From positions 682,001 to 746,000 of the forward strand of contig NZ_JFJY01000001.1 of assembly GCF_002115785.1 (NCBI RefSeq): a DNA stretch of 64,000 bases, read 5' to 3'. Position 1 is the first letter of the stretch. Every line of letters begins with the position of its first letter. The notes beneath the pieces were generated by a model. It saw nothing but the letters and a program-made list of their open reading frames with translations. It had not been told where the DNA came from and made no database searches. The position numbers and the translations under genes are program-made. Source of the stretch: Thalassospira sp. MCCC 1A03138 (GTDB lineage Bacteria; Pseudomonadota; Alphaproteobacteria; Rhodospirillales; Thalassospiraceae). Below are positions 52,672-62,123 of this stretch, in pieces.

Positions 52672-53524
52672 TAATTGCTGTTTGAATGTCCTCGGCCTCA
52701 TCGCGCGGCTTCCCGCCCCAGCTTTGGGTGAAATCGGCAATCGCGCGCAAAAACACGTCAAAGGCCGGTTGCCCCGGCTGGAAATAATTGGCCTTCGGGT
52801 TCATCAGCGTCACGCAACATGCCACCGCTCCGTCCAGATTATAGACCGGCGCACTGATCGCCGATAAACCCGGCACGATATCGCCCTCGATCACCGCCGC
52901 ACCGCGTTCGCCCGTTTCGATAATCAACCGATCCACCGTCGCATCATCCCAGTGCAGGATATCCTGCTCGGCCCGGATCACATGCTCAATCGCCCCGCGC
53001 GGCATGGTCGATAAAAACGCCTGCCCGGTGGCCGACCGCAATAACGGCATCACCGTGCCAAGCCCCATGGTCGATATGATCGGCGGCCCGCCATGTTCGG
53101 TCCGGATCAGGACCGGCCCCCGTTCGCCCCAGATCGCCAGATGCCCGGACGACCGCAAATCAATCGCCAGATTGCGCAAAAGCCGACCGGCGCGCATCAC
53201 CACATCATTGCGTTCAATCGCCGAAATGCCCATCCGCAATGCCATCGGCCCAAGGCCATAAAGCCCGGTCAGATCATCCTGCCAGGCAAGACCGATCCGC
53301 ACCAGACTGGCAAGATAGCGATGAACCTTGGCCGGTGGCATATCAACCGCCGCCGCCAGATCCTTTAACGGCACCGGGAATTTGAAATCGCACAATGCCG
53401 CAATGATCACGCCGCTGACCTCGACCGACTGAATGCCCTTGCGCGTATCCGCCGCATCAACCGCGTCCGAAATATCGATGTCGCTATCCGCAACCGGGAT
53501 GTTTTTCGATGGGGCTTTGGTCAA
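52628..53524 (-). CDS. IclR-family transcriptional regulator
   Basis: 298 residues. The N-terminal winged helix spans about 30-90 (VSGVIIAALCDFKFPVPLKDLAAAVDMPPAKVHRYLASLVRIGLAWQ). The effector domain (about 105-285) has the GAF-like IclR pattern (GHLAIWGERGPVLIRTE, LRSATGQAFLSTMPR). An unusually acidic 28-residue leader precedes the HTH. It is divergent from the TRAP operon at 53712 and probably controls it. The 3' end overlaps the marR gene. Confidence 0.88.
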   Translation of the reverse strand: MTKAPSKNIPVADSDIDISDAVDAADTRKGIQSVEVSGVIIAALCDFKFPVPLKDLAAAVDMPPAKVHRYLASLVRIGLAWQDDLTGLYGLGPMALRMGISAIERNDVVMRAGRLLRNLAIDLRSSGHLAIWGERGPVLIRTEHGGPPIISTMGLGTVMPLLRSATGQAFLSTMPRGAIEHVIRAEQDILHWDDATVDRLIIETGERGAAVIEGDIVPGLSAISAPVYNLDGAVACCVTLMNPKANYFQPGQPAFDVFLRAIADFTQSWGGKPRDEAEDIQTAIIKDHSALSGGRKDV

Positions 53525-53556
53525 AATTTACCTGCATAAATTTCATATTGCGTAAT

Positions 53557-53571
53557 TGATTATATATATCA
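53557..53571. promoter_or_regulatory. AT-rich palindrome in the iclR/TRAP divergent region
   Basis: TGAT (53557-53560) and ATCA (53568-53571) flank TATATAT, giving a 15-bp palindrome 33 bases ahead of iclR. The stretch 53535-53580 is far richer in AT than its surroundings and probably carries the promoters. Confidence 0.4.
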
Positions 53572-53711
53572 TAATTCCAATTCAAAGAAAAAACAGCACT
53601 CCACACCGATGATCAGAACGTGGAAAGCCCATCAGCGGCCGTGATGCGCCCTTGGCACCGGACCGATCAAAAGCACGATCAAACACATGATCAGAAAACA
53701 GGGAGAGGAAC

Positions 53712-54770
53712 ATGAAACCGATGAAACTTCGCAACACACTGCTTGGGCTTCTGGCCGGGGCAACCATTCTGGCCGGTGCGGGCATGGCCCATGCCGCCGA
53801 CATCACGCTAAAGGTCAGCCACTATCTGCCGCCAAGCCACGGCTTCCAGAAAGACTTCCTCGAAAGCTGGGGCAAGGAACTGTCGGAAAAAACCAACGGC
53901 AAGGTCGAAGTCGAAATTTATGACGCGACATCGGCCTTTGGCAAAATCGACCGTCAGGCCGATCAGGTCCGCGCGGGCGTGATGGATATGGCTGTTGGCC
54001 TGAACGGCATCCCGCGTGACCGCTATCCGGCCGCCTCGATCATTGAACTGCCGTTTCTGGTGAAATATGCCGATTCCGGGTCTGAAACCCTTTGGACGCT
54101 TTACAAGGAAGGCCTGCTTGGCAGCGACTATAAAGACTTCAAGCTCCTTGCCCTGTTCACCCACCCGGGCGGCCTGATCCACACCCTTGATAACCCGGTT
54201 CGATCCCTTGACGATCTCAAGGGCCTGCGCCTCAGAACGCCAAGCCCGGCGATTTCGGCCATGCTGGAATCCTTTGGCGCATCCCCGGTCGGCCTGCCGC
54301 CCTCGGCGATTTACGAAAACCTGCAAAAGGGCAATATCGAAGGTCTGGTTGCCACCTGGGATCTGGTCAACGCGGTCAAGGCCAACGAACTTCTGAAATA
54401 TCACACCGATGCCGCGGCCTATACCGCCGGCTTCTATTTCGTGATGAACCAGAAAAAATATGACAGCCTGCCCGATGATGTCCGTGCCGCGATTGACGAG
54501 ATTTCAGGCGACGTCCTTGTCGGAAAATTTGGCGACTGGTGGACCAAATGGGAAGCCGTTGGCAAGGCCAATGCGCAGCAGCACGGCAATGAAATCATCA
54601 CGATCGATGACGCCACCCGTGCCAAATGGCAGGAAGCATCCCAGCCGATGATCCAGGAATATCTGGCCGGGCTGAAGGAAAAGGGCGTCTCCGACCCCGA
54701 CGCCATCTATAAACGCGCACAGGAACTGATCTCGGAATTTGATGCCAAATATCACGCTGGCGACAAATGA
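53712..54770 (+). CDS. TRAP transporter binding protein, DctP type
   Basis: 352 residues with a Sec signal ending AHAAD at about 28. The mature start ITLKVSHYLPPSHGFQKDFLESWGKELSEKTNGKVEVEIYD, the LRLRTPSPAISAMLESFGASPVGLPPSAIYENLQKGNIEG ligand region with its carboxylate-binding arginine, and WDLVNAVKANELLKYHTDA are typical. GGAG lies ahead of the ATG. It is first in a tightly coupled dctPQM operon divergent from iclR. Neighbouring homogentisate genes suggest an aromatic or phenylpyruvate-type acid, but this is not shown. Confidence 0.9.
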   Translation: MKPMKLRNTLLGLLAGATILAGAGMAHAADITLKVSHYLPPSHGFQKDFLESWGKELSEKTNGKVEVEIYDATSAFGKIDRQADQVRAGVMDMAVGLNGIPRDRYPAASIIELPFLVKYADSGSETLWTLYKEGLLGSDYKDFKLLALFTHPGGLIHTLDNPVRSLDDLKGLRLRTPSPAISAMLESFGASPVGLPPSAIYENLQKGNIEGLVATWDLVNAVKANELLKYHTDAAAYTAGFYFVMNQKKYDSLPDDVRAAIDEISGDVLVGKFGDWWTKWEAVGKANAQQHGNEIITIDDATRAKWQEASQPMIQEYLAGLKEKGVSDPDAIYKRAQELISEFDAKYHAGDK

Positions 54771-55303
54771 CGCATCGCGCTGAAAAATCCGGTGGATCGC
54801 GGCTTTATGCCGCGGTTCACCAAATGGATCACTTGATGAACCGACTGACCGACATTCTGGCCTTTGTCGGCATGGCGGCCCTGATCGGGGCGATTGCCAT
54901 TGTGGTTGTCGATATCATCTGGCGGCGCATTGGCGGGCAATCGCTGGTGGGGGCAGTCGACCTGACCCAGTTTTGCGTTATGGCCGCCGCCTCATGGGCG
55001 ATCCCCTATGCCTTTAGCGCCCATGCCCATGTCACGGTTGACCTGATCGGCAAGAACCGCCTTCGCATCCTGTTTAAAACCATTGATCGATTGATCCCGC
55101 TTTTATGCGCCGGGCTGATGGCCTTCCTGCTTTATCTGTCGTGGGGCCGTGCGATGGAACAATGGACCTATGGCGATGTGTCGCAGAACCTTGCGATCCC
55201 GATGATCCTGTTCTGGGCCTTCCTTCTGACCGGCATGGCGATCTCGACACTGGTGTGTCTTGTGCAATTTCTAAAACTGCTTTTAACGGACGAGAATAAC
55301 TGA
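54767..55303 (+). CDS. TRAP transporter small permease, DctQ type
   Basis: 178 residues with four membrane segments (about 28-50, 62-82, 102-125, 145-165). RIGGQSLVGAVDLTQFCVMAAASWAIPYAFSAHAHVTVDLI is the conserved helix 2 region. The start overlaps the dctP stop by ATGA, which supports the longer N-terminus; an alternative ATG lies at 54836. The stop overlaps the dctM start (TGATG). Confidence 0.88.
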   Translation: MTHRAEKSGGSRLYAAVHQMDHLMNRLTDILAFVGMAALIGAIAIVVVDIIWRRIGGQSLVGAVDLTQFCVMAAASWAIPYAFSAHAHVTVDLIGKNRLRILFKTIDRLIPLLCAGLMAFLLYLSWGRAMEQWTYGDVSQNLAIPMILFWAFLLTGMAISTLVCLVQFLKLLLTDENN

Positions 55304-56616
55304 TGGCGACGGAATGGGCGGGATTGATCGGGTTTGTGGCGGCTCTCGCACTGGCCCTTTTGCGGGTGCCGGTCGCGGTCGCAATGGCGGTTGTCGGCAT
55401 CATCGGCACCCTGCTTCTGACCGACTGGATGTCGGCAAGCTACGTCATGGCAAGCCTCCCGTTCGAGGCGATATTCCCCTATGGCCTTTCGGTGGTGCCG
55501 CTCTTCATTTTCATGGGCGTGTTTGCCTCTCATTCCGGGCTATCGGGCAATCTGTTTCGCGGTATCACCGCATTTTCCGGCCATCGTCCGGGCGGCCTGG
55601 CCGCATCCAGCATCGGGGCCAGCGCGGTATTTGGCGCGATTTGCGGATCATCGCTTGCGACCTGTGCGACCATGGGTCGGGTCGCCCTTCCTGAAATGCG
55701 CCAACGTGGCTATGCCAAAAGTCTTGCCGGGGCATCGATTGCCGCGGGCGGCACGCTTGGCGTTCTGATCCCGCCCTCAATTCTGCTGGTGATCTATGCC
55801 CTGATGACCGAACAATCCATCGGCGCGCTGTTTGCCGGTGCGATGATCCCGGGCCTTCTGGCAACCGTGCTTTACATCGCCTCCATCCGCATTCAGGTCA
55901 TGCGAAATCCTTCATTGGCCCCGGTCAGCGACTATGTCCCCTGGTCGCAGCGTTGGGGCGCATTGCTGCGCATGTGGGATGCCATCGTCTTGATCGTTCT
56001 GGTGATCGGCGGGATTTATGCTGGCCTGTTTTCCCCCACAGAAGCCGCGGCTGTTGGTGCCGGTGGCGCATTGCTGTTTGCGTTCCTGCGCAAACGGCTG
56101 AACTGGACGGTTTTACGCACCGGCATTCGCGAAACCGCTGGCATGACCGGGATGATCTTCCTGATCCTGATCGGGGCGGCCCTTTTCAATTTCTTCATCG
56201 AAACCAGCGGCCTGACCCAGACTCTCGTGGACTGGATCACCACGCAAGGGTACTCGCCGCTAGTCGTTCTGATCGCGCTTCTGGTGTTTTACGTCGTACT
56301 CGGCTGCTTCATGGACAGCCTTTCCATGATCCTTCTGACGGTGGTTCCGGCATATGGCGTGATTACCGGCGTCGGCTATGATCCGGTCTGGTTCGGGGTT
56401 GTTCTGGTATCGGTTGTTGAAATCGGCCTGATCACGCCCCCGATTGGCATGAACCTGTTCATCATTCAGGGCGTGTCGTCCGACATGACCATCACCACCC
56501 TGTCACGCGGCATCCTGCCCTTCCTCGCCGCCGATTTCATCCGCGTCATCCTGATGGTCGCTATCCCCGGTCTGGTCCTGTGGCTGCCCCATCTTCTGGG
56601 GTTTGGTGCCTACTAG
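55303..56616 (+). CDS. TRAP transporter large permease, DctM type
   Basis: 437 residues with about twelve hydrophobic segments. FGAICGSSLATCATMGRVALPEMRQRGY, GGTLGVLIPPSILLVIYALMTEQSIGALFAGAMIPG, GLFSPTEAAAVGAGGALLFA and LITPPIGMNLFIIQGV are the usual DctM markers. It is translationally coupled to dctQ. A palindromic repeat element, rather than a clear terminator, follows about 85 bases later. Confidence 0.93.
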   Translation: MATEWAGLIGFVAALALALLRVPVAVAMAVVGIIGTLLLTDWMSASYVMASLPFEAIFPYGLSVVPLFIFMGVFASHSGLSGNLFRGITAFSGHRPGGLAASSIGASAVFGAICGSSLATCATMGRVALPEMRQRGYAKSLAGASIAAGGTLGVLIPPSILLVIYALMTEQSIGALFAGAMIPGLLATVLYIASIRIQVMRNPSLAPVSDYVPWSQRWGALLRMWDAIVLIVLVIGGIYAGLFSPTEAAAVGAGGALLFAFLRKRLNWTVLRTGIRETAGMTGMIFLILIGAALFNFFIETSGLTQTLVDWITTQGYSPLVVLIALLVFYVVLGCFMDSLSMILLTVVPAYGVITGVGYDPVWFGVVLVSVVEIGLITPPIGMNLFIIQGVSSDMTITTLSRGILPFLAADFIRVILMVAIPGLVLWLPHLLGFGAY

Positions 56617-56700
56617 CGATCAGGCCCCGGCTTGGCCGCTTTCGGTCCAAGTTGGAAACGCAGCCCAACCCCAGACCGCTGACAAAGCATTCCCAACCTG

Positions 56701-56788
56701 ATCGTCATTCCCGCGAAAGCGGGAATCCAGCCTCTTTCAATGGCGCACAGATTCCGGGTCTACGCTTCGCTGCGCCCGGAATGACGAT
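56701..56788. repeat. REP-like nested palindrome (ATTCCCGC-GAAA-GCGGGAAT type)
   Basis: ATCGTCATTCC (56701-56711) pairs with GGAATGACGAT (56778-56788). Inside are two hairpins, ATTCCCGC/GCGGGAAT (56707-56726, GAAA loop) and ATTCCGGG/CCCGGAAT (56751-56782). This twin-hairpin layout with GTCATTCC ends is a widespread extragenic repeat in proteobacteria. It may also end the TRAP transcript. Confidence 0.8.
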
Positions 56789-57599
56789 TTGATCAATCAC
56801 CAAGCCAATCCAGCCACCCCACAGCCCCGGCATCGCCAAACGCCACCGACCAGACGGACCACGCCGCTCCGAAAAAAACACCCGTCGCTCTCGGTTGACC
56901 CAAAACGCACCTCGCCCCAAAGGGCAGCAGCGTTGCTGCATGGCAGACACAAATCCCGCCATCGATCACCAACCTTTCGGCATCTCCGAACGATCCACCA
57001 GCCCGCTGGCAAGCGATACTGTCTGCCACCCCGGCAACCCGGCCAAACGATCCCGTGCCGCCCCAATCCGGGCGCAATTCGGGCCCGCTGATTCTCGGCA
57101 TTGTCACGCTTCACCGACCGGACTGAACTGGACCGGACCAACTTCGCCCCGACTATCCCTGCCCCGAACCAAAACCCTTGCCCCAAAGGCACATCTCTCC
57201 CGTCATGATAAACCACAGTTTTTTGTAAATTTCCGACGGCCTCACGGCCCGGATGCACCACCGCCGTAATGACTTTTCCATGCGCCATTGACGTCCCTTT
57301 GGCGACGCCGTCCCCGCCATGTCATCCTGTCAGGTCGCTGCCCCATCATCCCATTCCTGTTTTTGCCGCCCGAAACGCAAAAAACCCGCAAAAGCGGATC
57401 ACGCTTTGCGGGTTTTGTCTCCGGACCCATTTGTCCTGTTGACTTTATCTTTATGACACAATAAAAAGAACAAATCAAGAACTTTTTACAAAAATCCGGA
57501 AAAAAAATTCCCCCCCCCAAAGCTCAGCACGGCGAGAATGTTATTTTTTTCAATAACTTGGGCAGGCGCAATTTAATCCGCCTACCCTGCTCAACTGCC
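56789..57599. other. Long intergenic region without a convincing gene
   Basis: Several open frames cross this stretch on both strands, but their compositions (proline/arginine/histidine or tryptophan rich) and lack of ribosome sites argue against coding. It contains a terminator at 57381-57416 and a homopolymer pair, eight A at 57500-57507 and nine C at 57510-57518. No RNA gene was recognised. Confidence 0.45.
57381..57416. terminator. Bidirectional intrinsic terminator downstream of hppD
   Basis: AAAACCCGCAAA (57381-57392) pairs with TTTGCGGGTTTT (57405-57416), with A and T runs on both sides. It lies about 180 bases after the leftward hppD stop. Confidence 0.7.
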
Positions 57600-58712
57600 C
57601 TATTCCGCCGCATCGACTTTCAGAACGCCGCGACGGATCTGGTCTTCTTCGATGCTTTCAAACAGGGCGCGGAAATTGCCCTCGCCAAAGCCTTCATCGC
57701 CCTTGCGCTGGATGAATTCAAAGAAGATCGGACCGATCACGGTTTTCGAGAAAATCTGCAACAGGATTTTGGTCATGCCGCCATCCACAACGCCCTCGCC
57801 ATCGATCAGGATGCCATGTTTTTTCATGCGCTCGATCGGCTCGTCATGCCCCTGCACGCGGTCATGGGACTTTTCGTAATAGGTATCGGGCGGACCGGGC
57901 ATGAATTTAAGGTCATTGGCCGCAAGCCTGTCGGTCGCGTCATAAATGCCATCCGTACCAACCGCGATATGCTGAATACCTTCGCCTTTGTATTTTTTGA
58001 GGTATTCCTCGATCTGGCTTTTATCATCGGTTGATTCGTTTAGCGGAATACGGATTTTGCCGCACGGCGATGTAATCGCGCGGCTGACCAGACCGGTAAT
58101 TTTACCAGCAATATCAAAGAAGTGAATCTGCTTGAAATTGAACAGGTCGCGATAGAAATCCCACCATTTATCCATATTGCCACGATAGACATTATGCGTC
58201 AGATGGTCGAGATAATAGAAACCGACCCCTTCGGGTTTCGGGTCGCGTTCGCCCAGCCAGTCAAATTCCGCGTCATAGGCCGAACCGGTTTCACCATACG
58301 CATCGACGAAATACAGAAGCGACCCGCCGATGCCGACAATTGCCGGGACATCAAGGGTTTTGTCATCGCCAAGATATGGCTCCGCCCCCTTGGAAACCGC
58401 GTGATCAAAGGCATGTTTGGCATCCACCACACGCCACGCCATCGACGGCGCGCAGGGGCCGTGCTTTTCAACGAACTTCATCCCGTGCGAACCGGGCTCG
58501 GCATTCAGGATGTAATTGATGTCACCCTGACGCCAGACAGTGATGTTCTTTGATTTGTGCTTGGCAACCGGCGTATAGCCCATGCGCGTAAACAGGGTTT
58601 CAAGCTTTTCGGCCTCTTCATGGGCGAATTCGACGAACTCAAAGCCATCCGTTCCGGCCGGGTTATCGGCAGTGATCGTTGCGCGGGGGGCATCATGTGG
58701 AAACGGTCCCAT
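57600..58712 (-). CDS. hppD: 4-Hydroxyphenylpyruvate dioxygenase
   Basis: 370 residues with two VOC domains. Iron ligands are the histidine in YLDHLTHNV, the histidine in GIQHIAVGTDG and the glutamate in FFEFIQRKGDEGFGEGNF. The C-terminal GFGEGNFRALFESIEEDQIRRG is diagnostic. It turns 4-hydroxyphenylpyruvate into homogentisate, feeding HmgA, MaiA and FahA encoded 5-9 kb away. It is divergent from an Lrp-family gene. Confidence 0.96.
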   Translation of the reverse strand: MGPFPHDAPRATITADNPAGTDGFEFVEFAHEEAEKLETLFTRMGYTPVAKHKSKNITVWRQGDINYILNAEPGSHGMKFVEKHGPCAPSMAWRVVDAKHAFDHAVSKGAEPYLGDDKTLDVPAIVGIGGSLLYFVDAYGETGSAYDAEFDWLGERDPKPEGVGFYYLDHLTHNVYRGNMDKWWDFYRDLFNFKQIHFFDIAGKITGLVSRAITSPCGKIRIPLNESTDDKSQIEEYLKKYKGEGIQHIAVGTDGIYDATDRLAANDLKFMPGPPDTYYEKSHDRVQGHDEPIERMKKHGILIDGEGVVDGGMTKILLQIFSKTVIGPIFFEFIQRKGDEGFGEGNFRALFESIEEDQIRRGVLKVDAAE

Positions 58713-58854
58713 CGAAGGCTCCTTGATCTGGAATTAGAAAGGTTCTTGTTATGGACCTATCTTGCGCCAGATCGCCCGCAATGTGCGTGCATTCACGGTT
58801 GATTTTCGGTATTTCATACACATATCATGCGCAGATTATCAAAATGGTGCATGA

Positions 58855-59325
58855 ATGACGCAACTTGATAAACTTGATCTGAAACTGCTTGCCGAATTGC
58901 AACGCGACGGGCGTCTGACCAACAATGACCTGTCAGAACGGATCGCATTATCGCCGTCGCAATGTTCGCGCCGCCGCGCCCGGCTCGAGGCCGAAGGTTT
59001 CATTCGCGGATACCGCGCCGACATTGACCGGCAAAAAATGGGCCTTGGCCTGATGGTGGTAATTTCCGTGACCCTGGCCACCCACAATCGCGACAATGCC
59101 AAACGGTTTTCCGAACTGCTGGCCAACCTTCCCGAAGTGCTGGAAGCCTATTCCCTGACCGGGGAAATGGATTATCACCTGAAGGTCGTGACCAGGGACC
59201 TTGCCGCCCTTTCGCATTTCGTGAACGAGGTTTTGCTGCCTCACGATTCCGTGCAGCATGTCAAAACCTCGATTGTGCTTAACGTGCTCAAGGACTTCGA
59301 GGGACTGGCTCTGGAGGCGCAATAA
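58855..59325 (+). CDS. Lrp/AsnC-family regulator divergent from hppD
   Basis: 156 residues with the HTH LDKLDLKLLAELQRDGRLTNNDLSERIALSPSQCSRRRARLEAEGFI and the RAM domain YSLTGEMDYHLKVVTRDLAALSHFV. Lrp-family genes divergent from hppD are common and often act on tyrosine or phenylalanine catabolism. The 142-base gap probably holds its binding sites, but no clear repeat was picked out. A terminator follows 30 bases later. Confidence 0.92.
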   Translation: MTQLDKLDLKLLAELQRDGRLTNNDLSERIALSPSQCSRRRARLEAEGFIRGYRADIDRQKMGLGLMVVISVTLATHNRDNAKRFSELLANLPEVLEAYSLTGEMDYHLKVVTRDLAALSHFVNEVLLPHDSVQHVKTSIVLNVLKDFEGLALEAQ

Positions 59326-59354
59326 CAGCGCCCGCGTGACACGCCCCGAACACG

Positions 59355-59384
59355 AAAAGACCGCGCCATCGGGCGCGGTCTTTT
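59355..59384. terminator. Bidirectional terminator between the lrp and liv operons
   Basis: AAAAGACCGCGCC (59355-59367) pairs perfectly with GGCGCGGTCTTTT (59372-59384) around ATCG. It serves the rightward lrp gene and the leftward liv operon. Confidence 0.92.
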
Positions 59385-59444
59385 GACATCCCGACATACC
59401 CTTACCCAAAGATGCCGGGAGCCTCCCCCTGTAAGCTCACAAGA

Positions 59445-60197
59445 TCAGATCGCAAGATACTGGTCGCGCAGTTCCTCGTTATCGAGAACCGCCTGTGCCG
59501 AGCCATCAAACACGATCTGCCCGCTATCCATGATGATCGCGCGATCCGCAAGTTTAAGCGCTGCAATGGCGTTCTGTTCAACAATGATCGTCGTGATGCC
59601 GAGTTTCTTGACACTTTCCAGTGTCTTTTCAATCTCCTGCACGATGACCGGTGCAAGACCCTCATAAGGTTCATCAAGCAACAGCAGCTTGATATCACGC
59701 GCCAATGCACGGCCGATTGCCAGCATCTGCTGCTCCCCACCCGAAAGGGTGATGGCTTCCTGCTCGGCACGTTCACCAAGACGGGGGAACAGCTCGTAAA
59801 TGCGCTGGATCGACCAGCCGATTGGTTCGGCAATCTGCGCCAGTTCCAGATTCTGCTCAACCGTCATGCCCGGAATGATCCGGCGATCTTCGGGCACGAG
59901 CTGCAGACCAAGCCTCGCGGCCTGCCATGCCTTCATCTTGTGAAGCGGCTGATGATCAAGCCAGATTTCACCATGTTTGAGCTCCGGATCATCCATGCGC
60001 GCCAGCGCACGCAGGGTTGATGTTTTGCCCGCACCATTGCGACCAAGCAGCGCCAGGATTTCGCCCTCGCGGATATCGAAGCTGACACCCTGAACGATAT
60101 AGCTTTCGCCATAATAGGCATGCAGATCATAGACCGAGAAAAAGGCCGGATCACCGCCCTGTTTGGTGACGGGTTTTGTTGTCGGGACCGCGTTCAT
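59445..60197 (-). CDS. livF: Branched-chain amino acid-type ABC transporter ATP-binding protein LivF
   Basis: 250 residues. Walker A LLGRNGAGKTSTLRAL, the signature LSGGEQQMLAIGRAL and Walker B LLLLDEPYEGLAPVI are all typical of LivF. A 15-residue N-terminal extension precedes the core. The start overlaps livG by ATGA. It is the last gene of the leftward operon. Substrates of this family also include amides, urea and aromatic acids. Confidence 0.92.
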   Translation of the reverse strand: MNAVPTTKPVTKQGGDPAFFSVYDLHAYYGESYIVQGVSFDIREGEILALLGRNGAGKTSTLRALARMDDPELKHGEIWLDHQPLHKMKAWQAARLGLQLVPEDRRIIPGMTVEQNLELAQIAEPIGWSIQRIYELFPRLGERAEQEAITLSGGEQQMLAIGRALARDIKLLLLDEPYEGLAPVIVQEIEKTLESVKKLGITTIIVEQNAIAALKLADRAIIMDSGQIVFDGSAQAVLDNEELRDQYLAI

Positions 60198-60955
60198 ACC
60201 GTTTCCCCTCCGAGATAGGCTTCCTTGACCTTGGGATTGTTGCGCACCTCTTCCGGGGTGCCTTCGGCGATGATCGCGCCTTGCGCCAGAACACTGATGC
60301 GGTCCGCCAGGCTGAACACCACATGCATGTCATGTTCGATAATCACCTTGGTCATCCCGCGCTCCTTGATCCGTTTCAGCAGATCAATCGTGCGGTTGGT
60401 ATCATGTCGCGACATGCCAGCGGTCGGTTCATCCAGAAGGAAAAGTTTCGGCCGCTGGCTCAGGCACATGGCAAGCTCAAGACGGCGCTTGTCACCACGC
60501 GACATGGAACCGGCCAGATGTTCCTTATGCTCGATCAATCCGACATCTTCGAGCATATGTTCCGCCTCGGCGCGAATTTCGCGTTCCGAAAACAGGCTTT
60601 TTAGGAAGCTCATATTGAACTCGCCATCCCGCTTGGCCAAGGCAGGCACCATCACATTTTGCAGCAATGACAGATCCGGGAAGATTTCCGGGGTCTGAAA
60701 AACACGCGCCACGCCAAGCTGATTGATCTCGTAGGGATGCTTGCCGGTCAGCACTTCATCACCCAGTAAAACCCGCCCGCGATTTGGTGCAAGACGACCG
60801 ACAATCACGTTAAGCAACGTCGATTTTCCCGCACCGTTCGGGCCAATGATGGCATGAACCGTTCCTTCCTTGACCCGAAGGTTGATGTCGGACAGGGCAC
60901 GAAGGCCGCCGAAATTCTTGTCGACATCGGTAACATCAAGAATGTAGTCGGACAT
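60194..60955 (-). CDS. livG: Branched-chain amino acid-type ABC transporter ATP-binding protein LivG
   Basis: 253 residues. Walker [19 protein letters not shown], signature MSRGDKRRLELAMCL (a variant of LSGGQ with MSRGD) and Walker B LFLLDEPTAGMSRHD are present. The MSRGDKRRLE and GMSRHD forms recur in LivG-like proteins outside the classical leucine transporter, in urea/amide and aromatic-type systems. It lies three bases downstream of livM. Confidence 0.9.
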   Translation of the reverse strand: MSDYILDVTDVDKNFGGLRALSDINLRVKEGTVHAIIGPNGAGKSTLLNVIVGRLAPNRGRVLLGDEVLTGKHPYEINQLGVARVFQTPEIFPDLSLLQNVMVPALAKRDGEFNMSFLKSLFSEREIRAEAEHMLEDVGLIEHKEHLAGSMSRGDKRRLELAMCLSQRPKLFLLDEPTAGMSRHDTNRTIDLLKRIKERGMTKVIIEHDMHVVFSLADRISVLAQGAIIAEGTPEEVRNNPKVKEAYLGGETV

Positions 60956-60958
60956 CGA

Positions 60959-62122
60959 TCAGACCTCCCTCGTCGAAGGTTGTTGTTCTTTTTCGTGATT
61001 CTCGAAGGATGTTGAACGGTTCCGGATCAGACGCCACAGGCGATTGATCCCTTCCATCACCCCGCCGGGCAGGAAGATCACGATCAGCATGAAGACAAGA
61101 CCAAGGGTCAGATGCCAGCCATCACCAACGAACAGACCTGCAACCGATGCCACCGCATGGCCAAGCCAGTCCGGCAGGAACGAAAACGCATTCTGCAGAA
61201 CCTGATCATTAAAGGCCGAAAAGATGTTTTCGAAATACTTGATGATCCCGGCACCAAGCAACGGACCAATCAGTGTTCCCGCACCGCCAAGAATGGTGAT
61301 CAGAACAACCTCGCCCGATGCCGTCCACTGCATGCGCTCCGCCCCGGCCAGCGGATCGGTCACCGCCAGAAGCGACCCGGCCAGACCGGCATACATGCCC
61401 GAAATGACAAAGGCGGTCATAAGATACGGGCGGGTGTTATAGCCGGTATACCCCATCCGGTTCTGGTTCGACTTGATCGCACGCAACTTCAACCCGAAAG
61501 GTGAACGGAAGATGCGCAGATAGATAAAGAACGAAATGATCAGAAGAACCGCGCAGATGTAAAAGCCGGAATATCCGATGCCCTCTATGCCAAACAGGTT
61601 GGGCGACGGAAGACCGGCAGTTGCTTCAATCCCGGCCATTCGGTCCAGAACACGGGCATCACCCTGTGTCAGTTGCAGCCCGGTTTCCCCGTTGGTGATC
61701 GGCGTCAGAACCGAATAAGCCAGATTGTAGGACATCTGCGCAAAGGCCAGCGTCAGGATCGAGAAATAAATCCCCGAACGACGCAACGAGACATAGCCGA
61801 TCAGAAGCGCAAACAATCCCGAAAGCGCCACGGCAAAGATCATCGCCGGAAGGACATTCATCGACAGCAATTTGAACGACCAGACCGCGGTATAGGACCC
61901 GACACCAAGGAAGGCTGCGTGACCGAATGAAAGATACCCGGTCAGGCCAAACAGAATGTTGTAACCAATGGCAAAGATGCCAAAGATCATGAATTTCTGC
62001 ATCAGGTCGGGATAGGCCGCGCCGAATGGTTTGAGCCAGATCGGCATGGTCAGGACCACGACCGACAGAACCAGCATATAAATCAGGTCCTGCTTGGGCG
62101 AGACGATTTGAGTATTTGACAT
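60959..62122 (-). CDS. livM: Branched-chain amino acid-type ABC transporter permease LivM
   Basis: 387 residues with about ten hydrophobic segments. [31 protein letters not shown] near the N-terminus and [22 protein letters not shown] near the C-terminus are LivM hallmarks, with [16 protein letters not shown] as the cytoplasmic EAA-like loop. A charged C-terminal tail extends about 30 residues past the last helix. It is separated from livH by one base. Confidence 0.93.
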   Translation of the reverse strand: MSNTQIVSPKQDLIYMLVLSVVVLTMPIWLKPFGAAYPDLMQKFMIFGIFAIGYNILFGLTGYLSFGHAAFLGVGSYTAVWSFKLLSMNVLPAMIFAVALSGLFALLIGYVSLRRSGIYFSILTLAFAQMSYNLAYSVLTPITNGETGLQLTQGDARVLDRMAGIEATAGLPSPNLFGIEGIGYSGFYICAVLLIISFFIYLRIFRSPFGLKLRAIKSNQNRMGYTGYNTRPYLMTAFVISGMYAGLAGSLLAVTDPLAGAERMQWTASGEVVLITILGGAGTLIGPLLGAGIIKYFENIFSAFNDQVLQNAFSFLPDWLGHAVASVAGLFVGDGWHLTLGLVFMLIVIFLPGGVMEGINRLWRLIRNRSTSFENHEKEQQPSTREV

Positions 62123-62123
62123 G

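Noticed and set aside
56793-57520. Several 60-160 codon frames on both strands in the long gap
   Set aside because: No ribosome sites, overlapping each other in many frames, skewed composition, and crossed by a terminator; judged non-coding.
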